In this document: positions 7,404 through 16,062 of the stretch, piece by piece
Layout of the letters: each line of letters opens with the position of its first letter
Position numbering within the stretch: the stretch's first letter is position 1
NCBI GenBank assembly: GCA_963783105.1
Contig: CAWAMI010000003.1
Coordinates: 496,001-560,000, forward strand
Source of the DNA: JAVEDQ01 sp963783105
GTDB taxonomy: Bacteria; Actinomycetota; Actinomycetes; Frankiales; Frankiaceae
DNA length: 64,000 nucleotides
Direction: 5' to 3'
Notes under the pieces: generated by a model
Told to the model about the DNA's origin: nothing
Seen by the model: the letters and a program-made list of their open reading frames with translations, nothing else
Databases searched by the model: none
Made by a program: the position numbers and the translations under genes

Positions 7404-9239
7404 ATGAGCGAGCCCGACAGCGACGCGCCCGACGGCGACGCCCGCACGAGCAGCAGCACCCCGCCAAGCAACACCCCGCCAAGCAGCACCCCGCCAAGCA
7501 GCACCCCTGCCAGCACCACCCCTGCCAGCACCACCCCCGGCTCGTCTCCCCGCGGGTCGACCGGCGCCGTCGACGGCGCCGCTCCGACCGCTGGCCGCCC
7601 CTTCAGCGCGGACCGACTTCGTCCCCTCCGGCATTCCGCCCGGCGGGTGCCGGTGCGCAGGCGCGGGAGGACCGGCCGATGGCGTCGGGTCCTGCGCGGC
7701 CTCGCGGCCCTGGCCCTCGCGCTCCTCGGCGCCTTCCTCGGCGTGGCCGTGGCCGCCAGGACCACCCACGCGATCGGCCCGGTGGACACCGAGTTCTCCG
7801 CCTCGCTCGGCTGGAGCGGACCCGCCTCGACCATCCGGGTGGCACCGCTCGGCGCGGTGCAGGTGGACAGCCACCGGGGGCCGATCCGCCTCACCGCGCG
7901 GGTCGTGCAGATCCGGGACGGGGAGGCGCGGCGTCTGCTCGAGGACCCACCGTCGGCACGCGAACTGCGCGGACAGGTCGAACGGGAGCTGCGTTCGGCG
8001 CTCAGCGAACTGGCCATCCGCGGCCTCATCGGTGCGACGATCGGCGGGTTGCTCCTCGGCGCGCTGGTGTTCCGCCGTCCCGCCATCACCCTGCTCGCCG
8101 GTGCGATCGCGCTCGGCTCGGCGCTGGCCTGCGGCGGCGTCGCGGCGGGGACCTGGAAGAAGTCGTCGATCGCGCAGCCGCGGTACACAGGTCTGCTGGC
8201 CGCCGCGCCGGCGCTGGTCGGTTCCGTCGACGACCTCGCGAACCGTTTCGGGGAGTACCGCGGCGAGCTGGCGGGCCTCGTCGACAACGTGACGCAGCTG
8301 TACCGCACCGGCGTCTCCCTGCCGGTGACGCCCGTCGGCGGCGATGCCATCCGCGTCCTGCACGTGTCCGACCTGCACCTCAACCCGGCCGGGTTCGATC
8401 TCGAGGAGACGATCGCCCGCCAGTTCGACGTCGACCTCATCCTCGACACGGGCGATCTCACCGACTGGGGCAGCGTTCCCGAGACCCGGCTGCTCGATCG
8501 GTTGGGACGCCTGGGACGACCGTTGGTCTACGTCCGCGGCAACCACGACTCCCGGCAGGTGCAGGCGGCGGTCGCCCGGCTGCCGAACGCCACCGTGCTG
8601 GACGGGCGGTTCGCCGAGGTGGCGGGCGTCCGACTGCTCGGTGAGGGCGATCCGCGCTTCACCCCGGACCAGGAGACCCGCCGCGCCCCCACCGTCGAGA
8701 ACGATCAGGTCCGCGACAGCGGTCGCCGGCTGCAGTCGCTGGTCGCGTCGAAGGGTCCACCGCCGCCCGACCTGGTCGCCGTGCACGACCCGATCGCCGC
8801 CGAACCGCTGATCGGGCAGGTGCCGCTGGTGCTCGCGGGTCACCGGCACGAGCGTCAGGTCTCGGAGCGGGACGGGACGGTCGTGATGGTGCAGGGCTCC
8901 ACCGGCGGTGCGGGACTGCGCGGCCTGCAGGGCGAGAAACCGACGGACCTCTCCTGCTCGGTGCTCTACCTGGACCGCACCACGCATCGCCTGCTCGCCT
9001 ACGACGACATCACCCTCGGCGGTCTCGGTCTCGCGTCGGCGACGGTGGAGCGTCACCTGCCGCCGGGGTCCGACGCGACGCCCCCGACACCGGCGCCGTC
9101 GGGGACCCCGACAGCTGGGCCTACAGGGCCGACAGGGCCGACAGGCCAGTCACCGACCCCGAGTCCGCGGAGTCCTCTCCCGGCCGCGCCGGTGCCGCCG
9201 GCGCTCCCCGTGCCGACGCCGAGCGGCGGCCGGCCGTGA
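7404..9239 (+). CDS. Membrane-anchored metallophosphoesterase with low-complexity ends
   Basis: Calcineurin-like metallophosphoesterase. From the ATG at 7404 the product is 611 residues: a Ser/Thr/Pro repeat-rich N-terminus (residues 10-50), a basic segment, a transmembrane helix near 98-120, a middle domain, a further hydrophobic pair near 206-250, then the catalytic domain with metal-binding motifs D323-L-H325, GDLTDWG, GNHDS and GHRHE. A C-terminal tail contains a collagen-like GPTGPTGPTG run and Pro-rich sequence. The membrane segments and P/T-rich ends suggest a surface role. Its stop overlaps the HipA-like start (GTGA). Substrate cannot be told. Confidence 0.88.
   Translation: MSEPDSDAPDGDARTSSSTPPSNTPPSSTPPSSTPASTTPASTTPGSSPRGSTGAVDGAAPTAGRPFSADRLRPLRHSARRVPVRRRGRTGRWRRVLRGLAALALALLGAFLGVAVAARTTHAIGPVDTEFSASLGWSGPASTIRVAPLGAVQVDSHRGPIRLTARVVQIRDGEARRLLEDPPSARELRGQVERELRSALSELAIRGLIGATIGGLLLGALVFRRPAITLLAGAIALGSALACGGVAAGTWKKSSIAQPRYTGLLAAAPALVGSVDDLANRFGEYRGELAGLVDNVTQLYRTGVSLPVTPVGGDAIRVLHVSDLHLNPAGFDLEETIARQFDVDLILDTGDLTDWGSVPETRLLDRLGRLGRPLVYVRGNHDSRQVQAAVARLPNATVLDGRFAEVAGVRLLGEGDPRFTPDQETRRAPTVENDQVRDSGRRLQSLVASKGPPPPDLVAVHDPIAAEPLIGQVPLVLAGHRHERQVSERDGTVVMVQGSTGGAGLRGLQGEKPTDLSCSVLYLDRTTHRLLAYDDITLGGLGLASATVERHLPPGSDATPPTPAPSGTPTAGPTGPTGPTGQSPTPSPRSPLPAAPVPPALPVPTPSGGRP
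7459..7533 (+). repeat. 15-bp tandem repeat encoding the Ser/Thr/Pro run
   Basis: Five successive 15-base units: three CCCCGCCAAGCARCA followed by two of the diverged form CCCCTGCCAGCACCA. They encode a repeating Pro/Ser/Thr pentapeptide near the N-terminus of the metallophosphoesterase. Such runs expand and contract by slippage. Confidence 0.85.
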
Positions 9240-10033
9240 CCGTGCAGGCTGGTTCCGTGCAGCAGGTGCGCGAGGTGCTGGCGACGCGATACGTGACCCC
9301 GCTGCGGGAGGGCGGGTCGCTGCCCGGGATCATGGAGGCCGACGACGACGGCACGTACGTCGTCAAGTTCCGCGGCGCCGGTCAGGGTCCGAAGGCCCTC
9401 ATCGCCGAACTGATCGCCGGCGGCCTCGCCCGCGCGCTCGAGCTGCCGGTCCCGGAACTCGTGCTCATCGACGTCGACCCCGAACTCGGTCGTGTCGAGC
9501 CGGACCAGGAGGTGCAGGACCTGCTCAGGGCCAGCGCCGGGCGCAACCTCGGCGTCGACTTCCTGCCGTCCGCACTCGGCTTCGACCCTCTGGTCTGGTT
9601 CCCGGACGCCGACCTCGCCGCCGCGGTCATCTGGTTCGACGCGCTCGTGGAGAACGTCGACCGCTCCTGGCGCAACCCCAACCTGCTCATGTGGCACGGG
9701 CGGCTGTGGCTGATCGACCACGGGGCGACGCTGTACTTCGCGCACTCCTGGGCCACGGCGGCCGCGAAGGTGGGCCGGCCCTACGACGCGGCCGGGCACG
9801 TCCTGGCCTCCTTCGTGCCGGACCTCGGCCGCGGGCTCGCGGACGCCGACGCCAGGCTGGCCCCGCGGGTGACGGCGTCACTTCTCGACGCGGTGACCGC
9901 CGTCGTACCGGACGACTGGCTGCTCGACGACCGGTCGTTCTCCTCGGCGGTCGAGGCCCGCACGGCCTATCGCGACCACCTGCTGGCCCGGCTCGACGCC
10001 CGTGCCGCCTGGCTGCCGGGAGCGGTGAGATGA
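9236..10033 (+). CDS. HipA-like kinase
   Basis: A 265-residue kinase-fold protein related to HipA but much shorter than canonical HipA (about 440 residues). Visible kinase features are a probable ATP-contacting Lys44 (YVVKF), a catalytic loop with Asp142 and Asn147 (NVDRSWRNPN) and a metal-binding Asp161 (IDHGATL). No HipB-like antitoxin gene is adjacent; instead it overlaps the metallophosphoesterase upstream (GTGA) and a DUF3037 gene downstream (ATGA), so all three are probably co-translated. HipA-like/DUF3037 pairs occur elsewhere; the target is unknown to me. Confidence 0.8.
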   Translation: MTVQAGSVQQVREVLATRYVTPLREGGSLPGIMEADDDGTYVVKFRGAGQGPKALIAELIAGGLARALELPVPELVLIDVDPELGRVEPDQEVQDLLRASAGRNLGVDFLPSALGFDPLVWFPDADLAAAVIWFDALVENVDRSWRNPNLLMWHGRLWLIDHGATLYFAHSWATAAAKVGRPYDAAGHVLASFVPDLGRGLADADARLAPRVTASLLDAVTAVVPDDWLLDDRSFSSAVEARTAYRDHLLARLDARAAWLPGAVR

Positions 10034-10443
10034 GCGCCGGCGGACTCGGAGGCCCAGCCGGGGGCGAGCGGGTCGTGTTCGAGTACGCGATCCTACGCAT
10101 CGTGCCGCGCGCGGAGCGCGGGGAGTGCCTCAACGTCGGCGTGCTCGTCTACTGCCAGGCGGCAGACCTGCTGGCCGCCGCGACGCACCTGGACGAGCGG
10201 CGGCTCGGCGCGCTCGCGCCCGACCTCGACCTCGACGCCGTGCGAGCCGCGCTGGCCGGCGTGGCCCGCGTGTGTGCCGGCGGGGACGAGGCGGGCCCGG
10301 CCGCGTCGTCGAGCCAGGGTCAGCGCTTCCGCTGGCTGACCAGCCCCCGCAGCACCATCGTCCGGACCGGGCCCGCGCACGCGGGGCTGACCACGGACCC
10401 GGCGGCCGAACCGGAGCGGCTGCTCGACCTGCTCGTCCGCTGA
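10030..10443 (+). CDS. DUF3037 family protein
   Basis: A 137-residue cytoplasmic protein with the DUF3037 signature near its start (EYAILRIVPRAERGECLNVG and VLVYC), ending with a conserved RFRWLTSPRS segment. Start is the ATG at 10030, which overlaps the HipA-like stop by four bases. The family is usually found beside small HipA-like kinases, as here, and may be its substrate or modulator; that role is inference. Confidence 0.8.
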   Translation: MSAGGLGGPAGGERVVFEYAILRIVPRAERGECLNVGVLVYCQAADLLAAATHLDERRLGALAPDLDLDAVRAALAGVARVCAGGDEAGPAASSSQGQRFRWLTSPRSTIVRTGPAHAGLTTDPAAEPERLLDLLVR

Positions 10444-10483
10444 TTTCCCGAGCGAACCGATGCCACCCGCGAACGGTCGACAA

Positions 10484-10566
10484 GATCGCGAGCAACGAGG
10501 GTGATCGACACCCCGCCCGGCCGCGCCCGCTGCTCGGGGTGTCGACCTTCCTCGTTGCTCACGATC
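10484..10566. repeat. Long imperfect inverted repeat after DUF3037
   Basis: Two 32-base arms (10484-10515 and 10535-10566) are reverse complements with four mismatches, separated by 19 GC-rich bases. The transcript would fold into a long stem just after the metallophosphoesterase-HipA-DUF3037 operon, so it may be its terminator or a small mobile palindrome. The gap 10444-10884 otherwise holds the 50-base repeat at 10691 and no convincing gene. Confidence 0.75.
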
Positions 10567-10690
10567 TTCATGACCGCGGCGAGTACGGCAAGAGGTGGGG
10601 GCTCCGGCAACACACGTACGGCTGGCCGGGTCGATGCCCCACGGATCGAGAAGCGCGCGAGATCGGCGCCTACGCGCACAGGAGTCCCGC

Positions 10691-10740
10691 GGGGTGTGCG
10701 AGATCAGGGCACCCAGAGCGGCGCAAATCTCGCACAGCCC
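10691..10740. repeat. Dispersed 50-bp palindromic repeat, copy A
   Basis: A 50-base quasi-palindrome whose sequence matches 33881-33930 at 40 of 50 positions, with an identical central motif GGGCACCCA. In at least one pair of positions (9 and 42) the two copies differ by a compensatory change (C-G to G-C), so the stem is kept. It looks like a REP-type intergenic element. Confidence 0.7.
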
Positions 10741-10884
10741 TACGCGGGAACCGCGCGAGAACGCCGGATCCCGGGCGGACCGAAACGTGCCCGACGCTCA
10801 CTTGTGCTGCAACCGATTCCACCTTTGCCGTACTGGGACCGCCGGGCGACAGGGGAACGCGCGGCAGACGCGCAGGAGTCGGGC

Positions 10885-12438
10885 CTACGCCGTCGCGAAG
10901 CGGCTGATCGTCTTCTCCGGGCGCACGGCGGGCAGACACGTCCGGAACATCCGGTAGTAGAGCGCCTCCTCCTTCGTTCGCAGCGGGGGCTCCACCTCGT
11001 CCGCCAGTTCCGCGAACTCCTCGTCGGTGAGCGACTCCTCCGCCCGCCGCTGGATGACCTCGGCGGCCCCCGACCCGTCCCCGAACTGGATCTTGCCGCG
11101 CCACAGGACGTCCTCCGGCAGCCACCCGTCGAAGGCCATCCGGAGCAGGTACTTCTCGGGCTTGTCCTCCCCCGGGATCTTCGCCGTCTCCGGCAGCGCC
11201 AGCCCCAGCTCGATCATGTGCGTGTCGAGGAACGGGACGCGGGCCTCGAGCCCGTGCGCCATCGTCACGCGGTCGCAGCGCTGCAGGTTGAGGCTGTGCA
11301 GGGATTCGACGCTGCGGACCAGTTCGTCCTGCAGGGCGCCCTCGTCGCGGAAGTCGTCGTAGTACTCGTAGCCGGCGAACAACTCGTCCGCGCCCTCCCC
11401 GGTGAGCACGACCTTCACCGACCGCGCGGTGAACTCGGCCAGCAGGAAGTTCGCCACGGCGCTGCGCACGAGCGCGGGGTCGAAGGACTCGATGGAGCTG
11501 ACCACCCGCGGGAGCACGTCCCAGGCCTCGTCCGCGGTGTAGACGTGCTCGCGGTGCTCGGTGCCGAGGAACTCCGCGACCGCGCGCGCGGCCAGGATGT
11601 CGGACGACCCCTCCGTGCCGACCGCGAAGGTCTGCAGCGTCTGGCCGTGCCGGGCGCACCAGCGGGCGGCGACGGCCGCGACGAGGCTGGAGTCGAGACC
11701 GCCCGAGAGGAAGACGCCGACCGGGACGTCGCCGAGCATCTGCTCCTCGACCGAGAGGATGAACCGGTCGCGGATCTCGGCGAGCACCCCCTCCGGCGGC
11801 GGCGTCTGGGAGATCTCCTCGGCGGTCCAGCCGTCGAGCGCCTTCGACGCCGTGCCCGTGGTCCGCACGGCGCTGGCGAACCTCACGAGACCGGTCTCGG
11901 GCGTCCAGTAGTGACCGGGCGGGAACAGCTCGACCTCGTCCTGCCACTCCGGGTCGAAAGCGTGCATCTCGGAGGCGAAGACGGTCAGCCCGTTGCGGGT
12001 GGCCCAGAACAGCGGCTTGATGCCGACCGGATCCCGGGCGGCGAGGAAGAAGCCGTCGGTCCCCGCCATCAGCAGGGCGTACATCCCCTCGAGTTCCTTG
12101 AGCGCATCCGGGCCGCGCTGCTGCACCAGGTGCAGGGCGACCTCGTTGTCGCTCTTGGTGAGCCACGGGCCCTCGAGGCCCGCCTTCACCGTCTCGAAGT
12201 TGTAGATCTCGCCGTTGCCGACGAGATACAGCCCCTCATCCGGGGTGTGCAGCGGCTGCTTGCCCCCGGAGACGTCGACGATCGACAGCCGCCGGTGGCC
12301 GAGCCACGCGTGCGGTAACTCGATCTCCCCCTCGTCGTCCGGGCCCCGATGGATGAGCCGGGACTGCATCCGCCGACCGAGCTCCGGCTGCGTATCGCCG
12401 GCCTGTCCGGTCTGAACCTGTCCGACGATGCCGCACAT
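10885..12438 (-). CDS. asnB: Asparagine synthase (glutamine-hydrolysing)
   Basis: Cytoplasmic enzyme making asparagine from aspartate, glutamine and ATP. The 517-residue product has the N-terminal glutaminase domain starting Met-Cys2 (MCGIVGQ), the glutamine-binding region RLSIVD and NGEIYN, then the synthetase domain with the PPi loop SGGLDSS near residue 245 and the later GEGADELFAGY and RVPFLD motifs. Length fits AsnB. It stands alone, flanked by the repeat-rich gap and a divergent small-peptide gene. Confidence 0.95.
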   Translation of the reverse strand: MCGIVGQVQTGQAGDTQPELGRRMQSRLIHRGPDDEGEIELPHAWLGHRRLSIVDVSGGKQPLHTPDEGLYLVGNGEIYNFETVKAGLEGPWLTKSDNEVALHLVQQRGPDALKELEGMYALLMAGTDGFFLAARDPVGIKPLFWATRNGLTVFASEMHAFDPEWQDEVELFPPGHYWTPETGLVRFASAVRTTGTASKALDGWTAEEISQTPPPEGVLAEIRDRFILSVEEQMLGDVPVGVFLSGGLDSSLVAAVAARWCARHGQTLQTFAVGTEGSSDILAARAVAEFLGTEHREHVYTADEAWDVLPRVVSSIESFDPALVRSAVANFLLAEFTARSVKVVLTGEGADELFAGYEYYDDFRDEGALQDELVRSVESLHSLNLQRCDRVTMAHGLEARVPFLDTHMIELGLALPETAKIPGEDKPEKYLLRMAFDGWLPEDVLWRGKIQFGDGSGAAEVIQRRAEESLTDEEFAELADEVEPPLRTKEEALYYRMFRTCLPAVRPEKTISRFATA

Positions 12439-12651
12439 GTTCTTCAGTGTTCACCGAAGTCGGGCCGCAGAATCCCTTCGGCACCGAGCCGTTCGCAAGT
12501 CGAAACGCTCCGGCAACAGATGACGGGCTCGTCGGCGGCCCGGCGTTCCGGGTCCCGTCGCCGTGCGAGACGCACTACGCTCACGGCGTACGCCTGCACG
12601 GGCAGGGTCGAGCCGACGGCCACCGGCTCGTCCCCGACCCCGGAAGGCCGC

Positions 12652-12747
12652 GTGTTCTTCTTCTTCTCGAACAGGCTCGGTTGCCTCGGGTCCCTGCTCG
12701 TCAGCGTCCTGCTCACGCTCGTCGTGATCGCGCTCCTGCGGCGCTGA
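12652..12747 (+). CDS. 31-residue membrane peptide
   Basis: A very short gene starting at a GTG (12652) with GGAAGG six bases upstream. The peptide opens with a run of Phe (MFFFFSNRLGCLGSLL), followed by a single hydrophobic helix and a basic end (LLRR). Tiny proteins of this pattern recur in actinobacterial genomes to my recollection, which supports a real gene. Probably a single-pass membrane peptide; function unknown. Confidence 0.6.
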   Translation: MFFFFSNRLGCLGSLLVSVLLTLVVIALLRR

Positions 12748-12812
12748 CCCCCATGACGACGAGGAAGATCTCAGCAACCGAGCCGAAACGACGGTGCCGC
12801 TCGGCGATAGCC

Positions 12813-12826
12813 GGGACCGTGGCCCC
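12813..12826. promoter_or_regulatory. DevR/DosR-like box before the PP2C gene
   Basis: GGGACCGTGGCCCC matches 12 of 14 positions of GGGAC-YWWR-GTCCC. It sits where a -35 element would fall for the TAGCGT hexamer at 12837-12842, about 10 bases before the ATG at 12852. Confidence 0.5.
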
Positions 12827-12851
12827 TGTTCACGACTAGCGTTCTCGATCA

Positions 12852-14483
12852 ATGAAAAGATGGCGAACGGCCGGGCTGTTGCGGCGGGTGGAGGCGCTCG
12901 CCGTCCTCGTCGTGCTCGTCGTCCTCGCCGTGCTCGGCGTGGCGATCACGGCCGCGGCCAACGCCCGGCATGCGATCCAGGTCCGCGGGAGCCAGCTCGG
13001 CCCGGCCAACGCCCAGTCCGCCGCGCTGCTCGCGGACTACACCGACGAGGAGACGGGTGTCCGCGGCTACATCGTGACCCAGGACCCGAGCTTCCTCGCA
13101 CCGTTCCGCCGGGCGCAGGATCGGATCCCCGACCGGTACGCGGCGCTGTCCAGGCTCCTGCGGGACGAGCCCGAGCTACTCGCCCGGCTCGACCGGGTCC
13201 GCCGTGATCACGAGGCGTGGGTCCGCAACATCGCCCAGGTGGAGATCGCAGACGGCCAGCGCGGCGACTTCCCCGCGGCGGTCGGGCTCGAGCGCTCCAA
13301 CCAGGGACGGCTGCGCTTCGACAACGTGCGGAGCAGCCTGTCGGACCTGCAGACCGGGATCCAGGCGGCCCGCGACGCCCAGTCCCGCCGGATCCGCAGC
13401 TCACAGGTCGCCCTGCTCGCCAGCCTGATCGCGGCCGTCGTGCTGGTCCTCGCCCTGACCACCGCCGTCACCATGGCCGTCTCCCGCGCGCTGATCCGAC
13501 CGTTCAACCGGGTGCGCCGCGCGGTCGACGCCGTGGCCGCCGGCGACCTTCAGACCGAGGTGCCCAGCACCGGCCCGCGGGAGGTCGCCGAACTGGGGGG
13601 CAGCGTCGAGACGATGCGCGCCCGGCTCGTCGAGTCCCTCGACGAGTCCCGGCGCGCGGTCGAGGCCCTGACCCAGCAGGGCCCCGCGGTGATCGCCCTC
13701 CGCGATGCGCTCGCCCCGACGCGGACGACGTCGAGCGCTCTGGTCGTCGTCGGGCGGCTCGACCCCGCCGAGGGCGTGCTCGCGGGCGACTGGTACGACG
13801 CCCTCGACCTGCCCGGCGGGCGGGTCGGTCTGATCGTCGGCGACGTCTCGGGGCACGGCGCCGGGCCGGGCGTCTTCGCGCTCCGGCTCAAGCACCTGCT
13901 CGCCGCCGCGCTCGCCACCGGCATGACGCCCGGCATGTCGGTCGAGTGGGTGGTGGCGCAGCTCGGGGACACCGGTGAGATGTTCGCGACGGCAATGGTG
14001 CTGGTGGTGGATCCCGTCACGGGACGCGTCGACTACACCAACGCCGGGCATCCCGAGGCGATCGTGCTCCGGAGCGAGGGGGCTCCGATGACGCTCGAGC
14101 CGACCGGACCGATCCTGAGCCGGGTCCTGACCTCCCCCGGGGCGTGGGAGTCGCGCCAGCTGTTCCTCGAACCGGGAGACGTGCTGCTCGTCTACACCGA
14201 CGGCGTCGTCGAGGCGCGCCGGGGGGACGAGCAGCTCGGCACGGCCGGCCTGTACGCACATCTCCAGGCGGTCTGCGCGAAGTCGGGCCAACCCGATCCC
14301 CAACGGCTGCTCGACGAGGTGTTCACGACGGTTGCGCGGTACTCGTCCGGGCCGACCGTCGACGATCGCACGGCTCTCGCCGTCGCCCGGGCGCCGGTCG
14401 ACGGCGACGGCGTGGTGCCGCACAGGTTGCGGGGCCGGTCGGTGGTGCGTACCGAGTCGCCGAGCCGCACGACGGCACCCTGA
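12852..14483 (+). CDS. Membrane PP2C-type (RsbU/SpoIIE) phosphatase with CHASE3 and HAMP
   Basis: Sensor phosphatase predicted to dephosphorylate an anti-sigma-factor antagonist. The 543-residue product has an N-terminal transmembrane helix (about 18-40), an extracytoplasmic CHASE3-like domain with the conserved DEETGVRGY segment, a second helix near 183-205, a HAMP region and a C-terminal SpoIIE/PP2C domain with VGDVSGHGAGPG, TNAGHPEAI and YTDGVVEAR motifs. Its Asp/Gly metal-binding pattern looks intact. The start is an ATG with no Shine-Dalgarno but a TAGCGT -10-like hexamer just upstream, suggesting a leaderless mRNA. No anti-sigma factor gene is adjacent; the STAS gene at 36985 is a distant possible partner. 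Confidence 0.88.
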   Translation: MKRWRTAGLLRRVEALAVLVVLVVLAVLGVAITAAANARHAIQVRGSQLGPANAQSAALLADYTDEETGVRGYIVTQDPSFLAPFRRAQDRIPDRYAALSRLLRDEPELLARLDRVRRDHEAWVRNIAQVEIADGQRGDFPAAVGLERSNQGRLRFDNVRSSLSDLQTGIQAARDAQSRRIRSSQVALLASLIAAVVLVLALTTAVTMAVSRALIRPFNRVRRAVDAVAAGDLQTEVPSTGPREVAELGGSVETMRARLVESLDESRRAVEALTQQGPAVIALRDALAPTRTTSSALVVVGRLDPAEGVLAGDWYDALDLPGGRVGLIVGDVSGHGAGPGVFALRLKHLLAAALATGMTPGMSVEWVVAQLGDTGEMFATAMVLVVDPVTGRVDYTNAGHPEAIVLRSEGAPMTLEPTGPILSRVLTSPGAWESRQLFLEPGDVLLVYTDGVVEARRGDEQLGTAGLYAHLQAVCAKSGQPDPQRLLDEVFTTVARYSSGPTVDDRTALAVARAPVDGDGVVPHRLRGRSVVRTESPSRTTAP

Positions 14484-14504
14484 CCGAGGAGTGCCGGAGA
14501 GCGA

Positions 14505-14699
14505 TCAGTTCGCGCCGAACACCGCCACCCGGTTCCGGCCCGCCTGCTTCGCCGTGTCCATGGCCACATCCGCGTCGCGGAGCAACGCCTCACCCGGGAA
14601 CTGCCGCTGGGAGTCGAGGGCGATGCCGACGCTCGCGGTGATCGACACCTCACCCCCCTCCACCTCGAACGGCACGGCCAGGCCGGCCACGATGCGGGC
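14505..14699 (-). pseudogene. GGDEF-domain C-terminal remnant
   Basis: The minus strand encodes about 64 residues that closely resemble the last third of a GGDEF diguanylate-cyclase domain (ITASVGIAL, then LLRDADVAM, then KQAGRNRVAVF), followed by a stop. Upstream the frame loses all resemblance and there is no GG(D/E)EF motif, so the gene is a tail left by deletion. It lies in the 14484-14927 gap, whose other content is the box at 14857. Confidence 0.75.
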
Positions 14700-14856
14700 T
14701 CGAGATGGCCGGCGCCGTCGGAAGGACGCGACGAACACCGAGCCGGGAGCGGCCTCGCCGCGGTCGCTGCAGCTCCGCCGCTCGTGCACCCCTGATTCCG
14801 GAGCGTAAGGGTGCGAGCCGAACACGTCCGACGAATCGCCCCTCCGGGGGCGAGCA

Positions 14857-14870
14857 GGGCCGAAAGACCC
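14857..14870. promoter_or_regulatory. DevR/DosR-like box before tandem USP gene
   Basis: GGGCCGAAAGACCC fits 11 of 14 positions of the pattern and ends 57 bases before the GTG at 14928, similar to the box-to-start spacing at 31001 and 51450. Confidence 0.45.
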
Positions 14871-14927
14871 TGCCGGACGGACTCCCGGCTCTGTCGCCGC
14901 CGGGGTGGCTCGACCGATCCTGCGCTC

Positions 14928-15932
14928 GTGAGTGACGCACAGCCTCCCGCCTCGCTCCCCGTGAACGCGCGAGCTGCGAAGACGCACGTCCTGGTCGGCA
15001 CCGACGGTTCCGGATGTTCGCGGGCCGCCGTGGAATGGGCGCTCGAAACGGCCGTCCTGCTCGGCGGCCGGCTCACCCTGTTGCGCGTCCTGGAGCCGGA
15101 TGGCGCACACCATGCGCCCACGCCGGGTGCCGCGTCTCCGCCACAGCCGCGGGCGCCGGAGGCGAGGCTGCCCGAGCTCGACGACCTGCTCCAGCGCCGG
15201 GGCACGGCTCGGGTGCGCCTCGGCGGACTGGTCCTGCACGGGCGTCCCGACAAGATCCTCGCCCAGGAATCCGCCACGGCGGACCTGCTCGTGGTCGGTT
15301 CGGGGCGGCAGGGCGGGCTCCGGCAGGCCCTGCTCGGCAGCGTCTGCCGCCACGTCGTCACCCACTCCTCCTGTCCGGTCGTGGTCGTCCCGGCGGGCTG
15401 GCCGGAGGCGATGCGCAGCGATCGCGCGACGCGAGGCCCTGTGGTCGTCGGTGTGGACGGATCCGAGGCGAGCCAGCGGGCCGTTCTCTGGGCGGCGGGC
15501 CACGCGCGCGCCTGCGGGGCACCACTCGCACTGGTGCACGCCTACGCGCGGTCCGGCGCCCCGGAAGCCCCGGAAGCCCCGGAAGCCCCGGCCTCGACGG
15601 CGTCCCGGTCGAGCGACCTCGGGTCCGTGGAGCACGCGGAGAGCCTGCTGCGACGAGGTCGGCGCGTCGCCGAGCGGGAGCTCGCCGGCTCACCGATACC
15701 CCTGAGCGCCGAGGCGTCTCCGGGATCGGCGGGGGCCGCGCTGGCGTCGGCGACCGATCGAGGGCGCCTCCTCGTGCTCGGCGCCCACAGCGGGCGGTTG
15801 CCGTCGCACCGCCTCGGGCGGGTCCTGCGGGCGTGCCTGGACCGGGCGTCGTGCCCCGTCGTCGTGGTGCCCGCCGAGGCCACCGTGGGGTCGCCGTCGA
15901 CCCCCGTCGGCGCAACGTCGACCCGGCGCTGA
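14928..15932 (+). CDS. Tandem universal stress protein
   Basis: Two UspA domains in one 334-residue cytoplasmic chain. Domain 1 (about 15-150) starts VLVGTDGSG and has the nucleotide-loop pattern GSGRQGGLRQALLGSV; domain 2 (about 165-325) starts VVVGVDGSEAS but its loop ends in GR instead of GS (GAHSGRLPSHRLGR), so ATP binding there may be weak. A Glu-Ala-Pro repeat (APEAPEAPEAP) links strands in domain 2. I start it at the GTG at 14928; no clear ribosome site precedes it. Homologous USPs are DosR-controlled in mycobacteria and a DosR-like box lies upstream. Confidence 0.9.
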   Translation: MSDAQPPASLPVNARAAKTHVLVGTDGSGCSRAAVEWALETAVLLGGRLTLLRVLEPDGAHHAPTPGAASPPQPRAPEARLPELDDLLQRRGTARVRLGGLVLHGRPDKILAQESATADLLVVGSGRQGGLRQALLGSVCRHVVTHSSCPVVVVPAGWPEAMRSDRATRGPVVVGVDGSEASQRAVLWAAGHARACGAPLALVHAYARSGAPEAPEAPEAPASTASRSSDLGSVEHAESLLRRGRRVAERELAGSPIPLSAEASPGSAGAALASATDRGRLLVLGAHSGRLPSHRLGRVLRACLDRASCPVVVVPAEATVGSPSTPVGATSTRR

Positions 15933-15986
15933 CGAACGCTGACGAACGCTGCCGCTGACGAACCCGGCCGGCCGCCCCCGCCCGGC

Positions 15987-16000
15987 AGGACCTTCGCCCC
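15987..16000. promoter_or_regulatory. DevR/DosR-like box before the DUF1876 operon
   Basis: AGGACCTTCGCCCC fits 11 of 14 positions and ends 62 bases before the DUF1876 ATG. The same gap carries a short CTGACGAACG direct repeat beginning at the end of the previous gene. Confidence 0.4.
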
Positions 16001-16062
16001 ATCGACCGGCCGCGACGGCCGGCGCAGAGTTCTCGCCACAGGCGGACATCCGGGAGAGAGAC

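Noticed and set aside
9119..9150. Collagen-like repeat as a separate feature or gene
   Set aside because: It is a short 9-bp repeat inside the metallophosphoesterase tail and is described there.
10444..10884. tRNA or small RNA gene in the large gap
   Set aside because: No cloverleaf or CCA-type end seen; the structure is explained by the two palindromic repeats.
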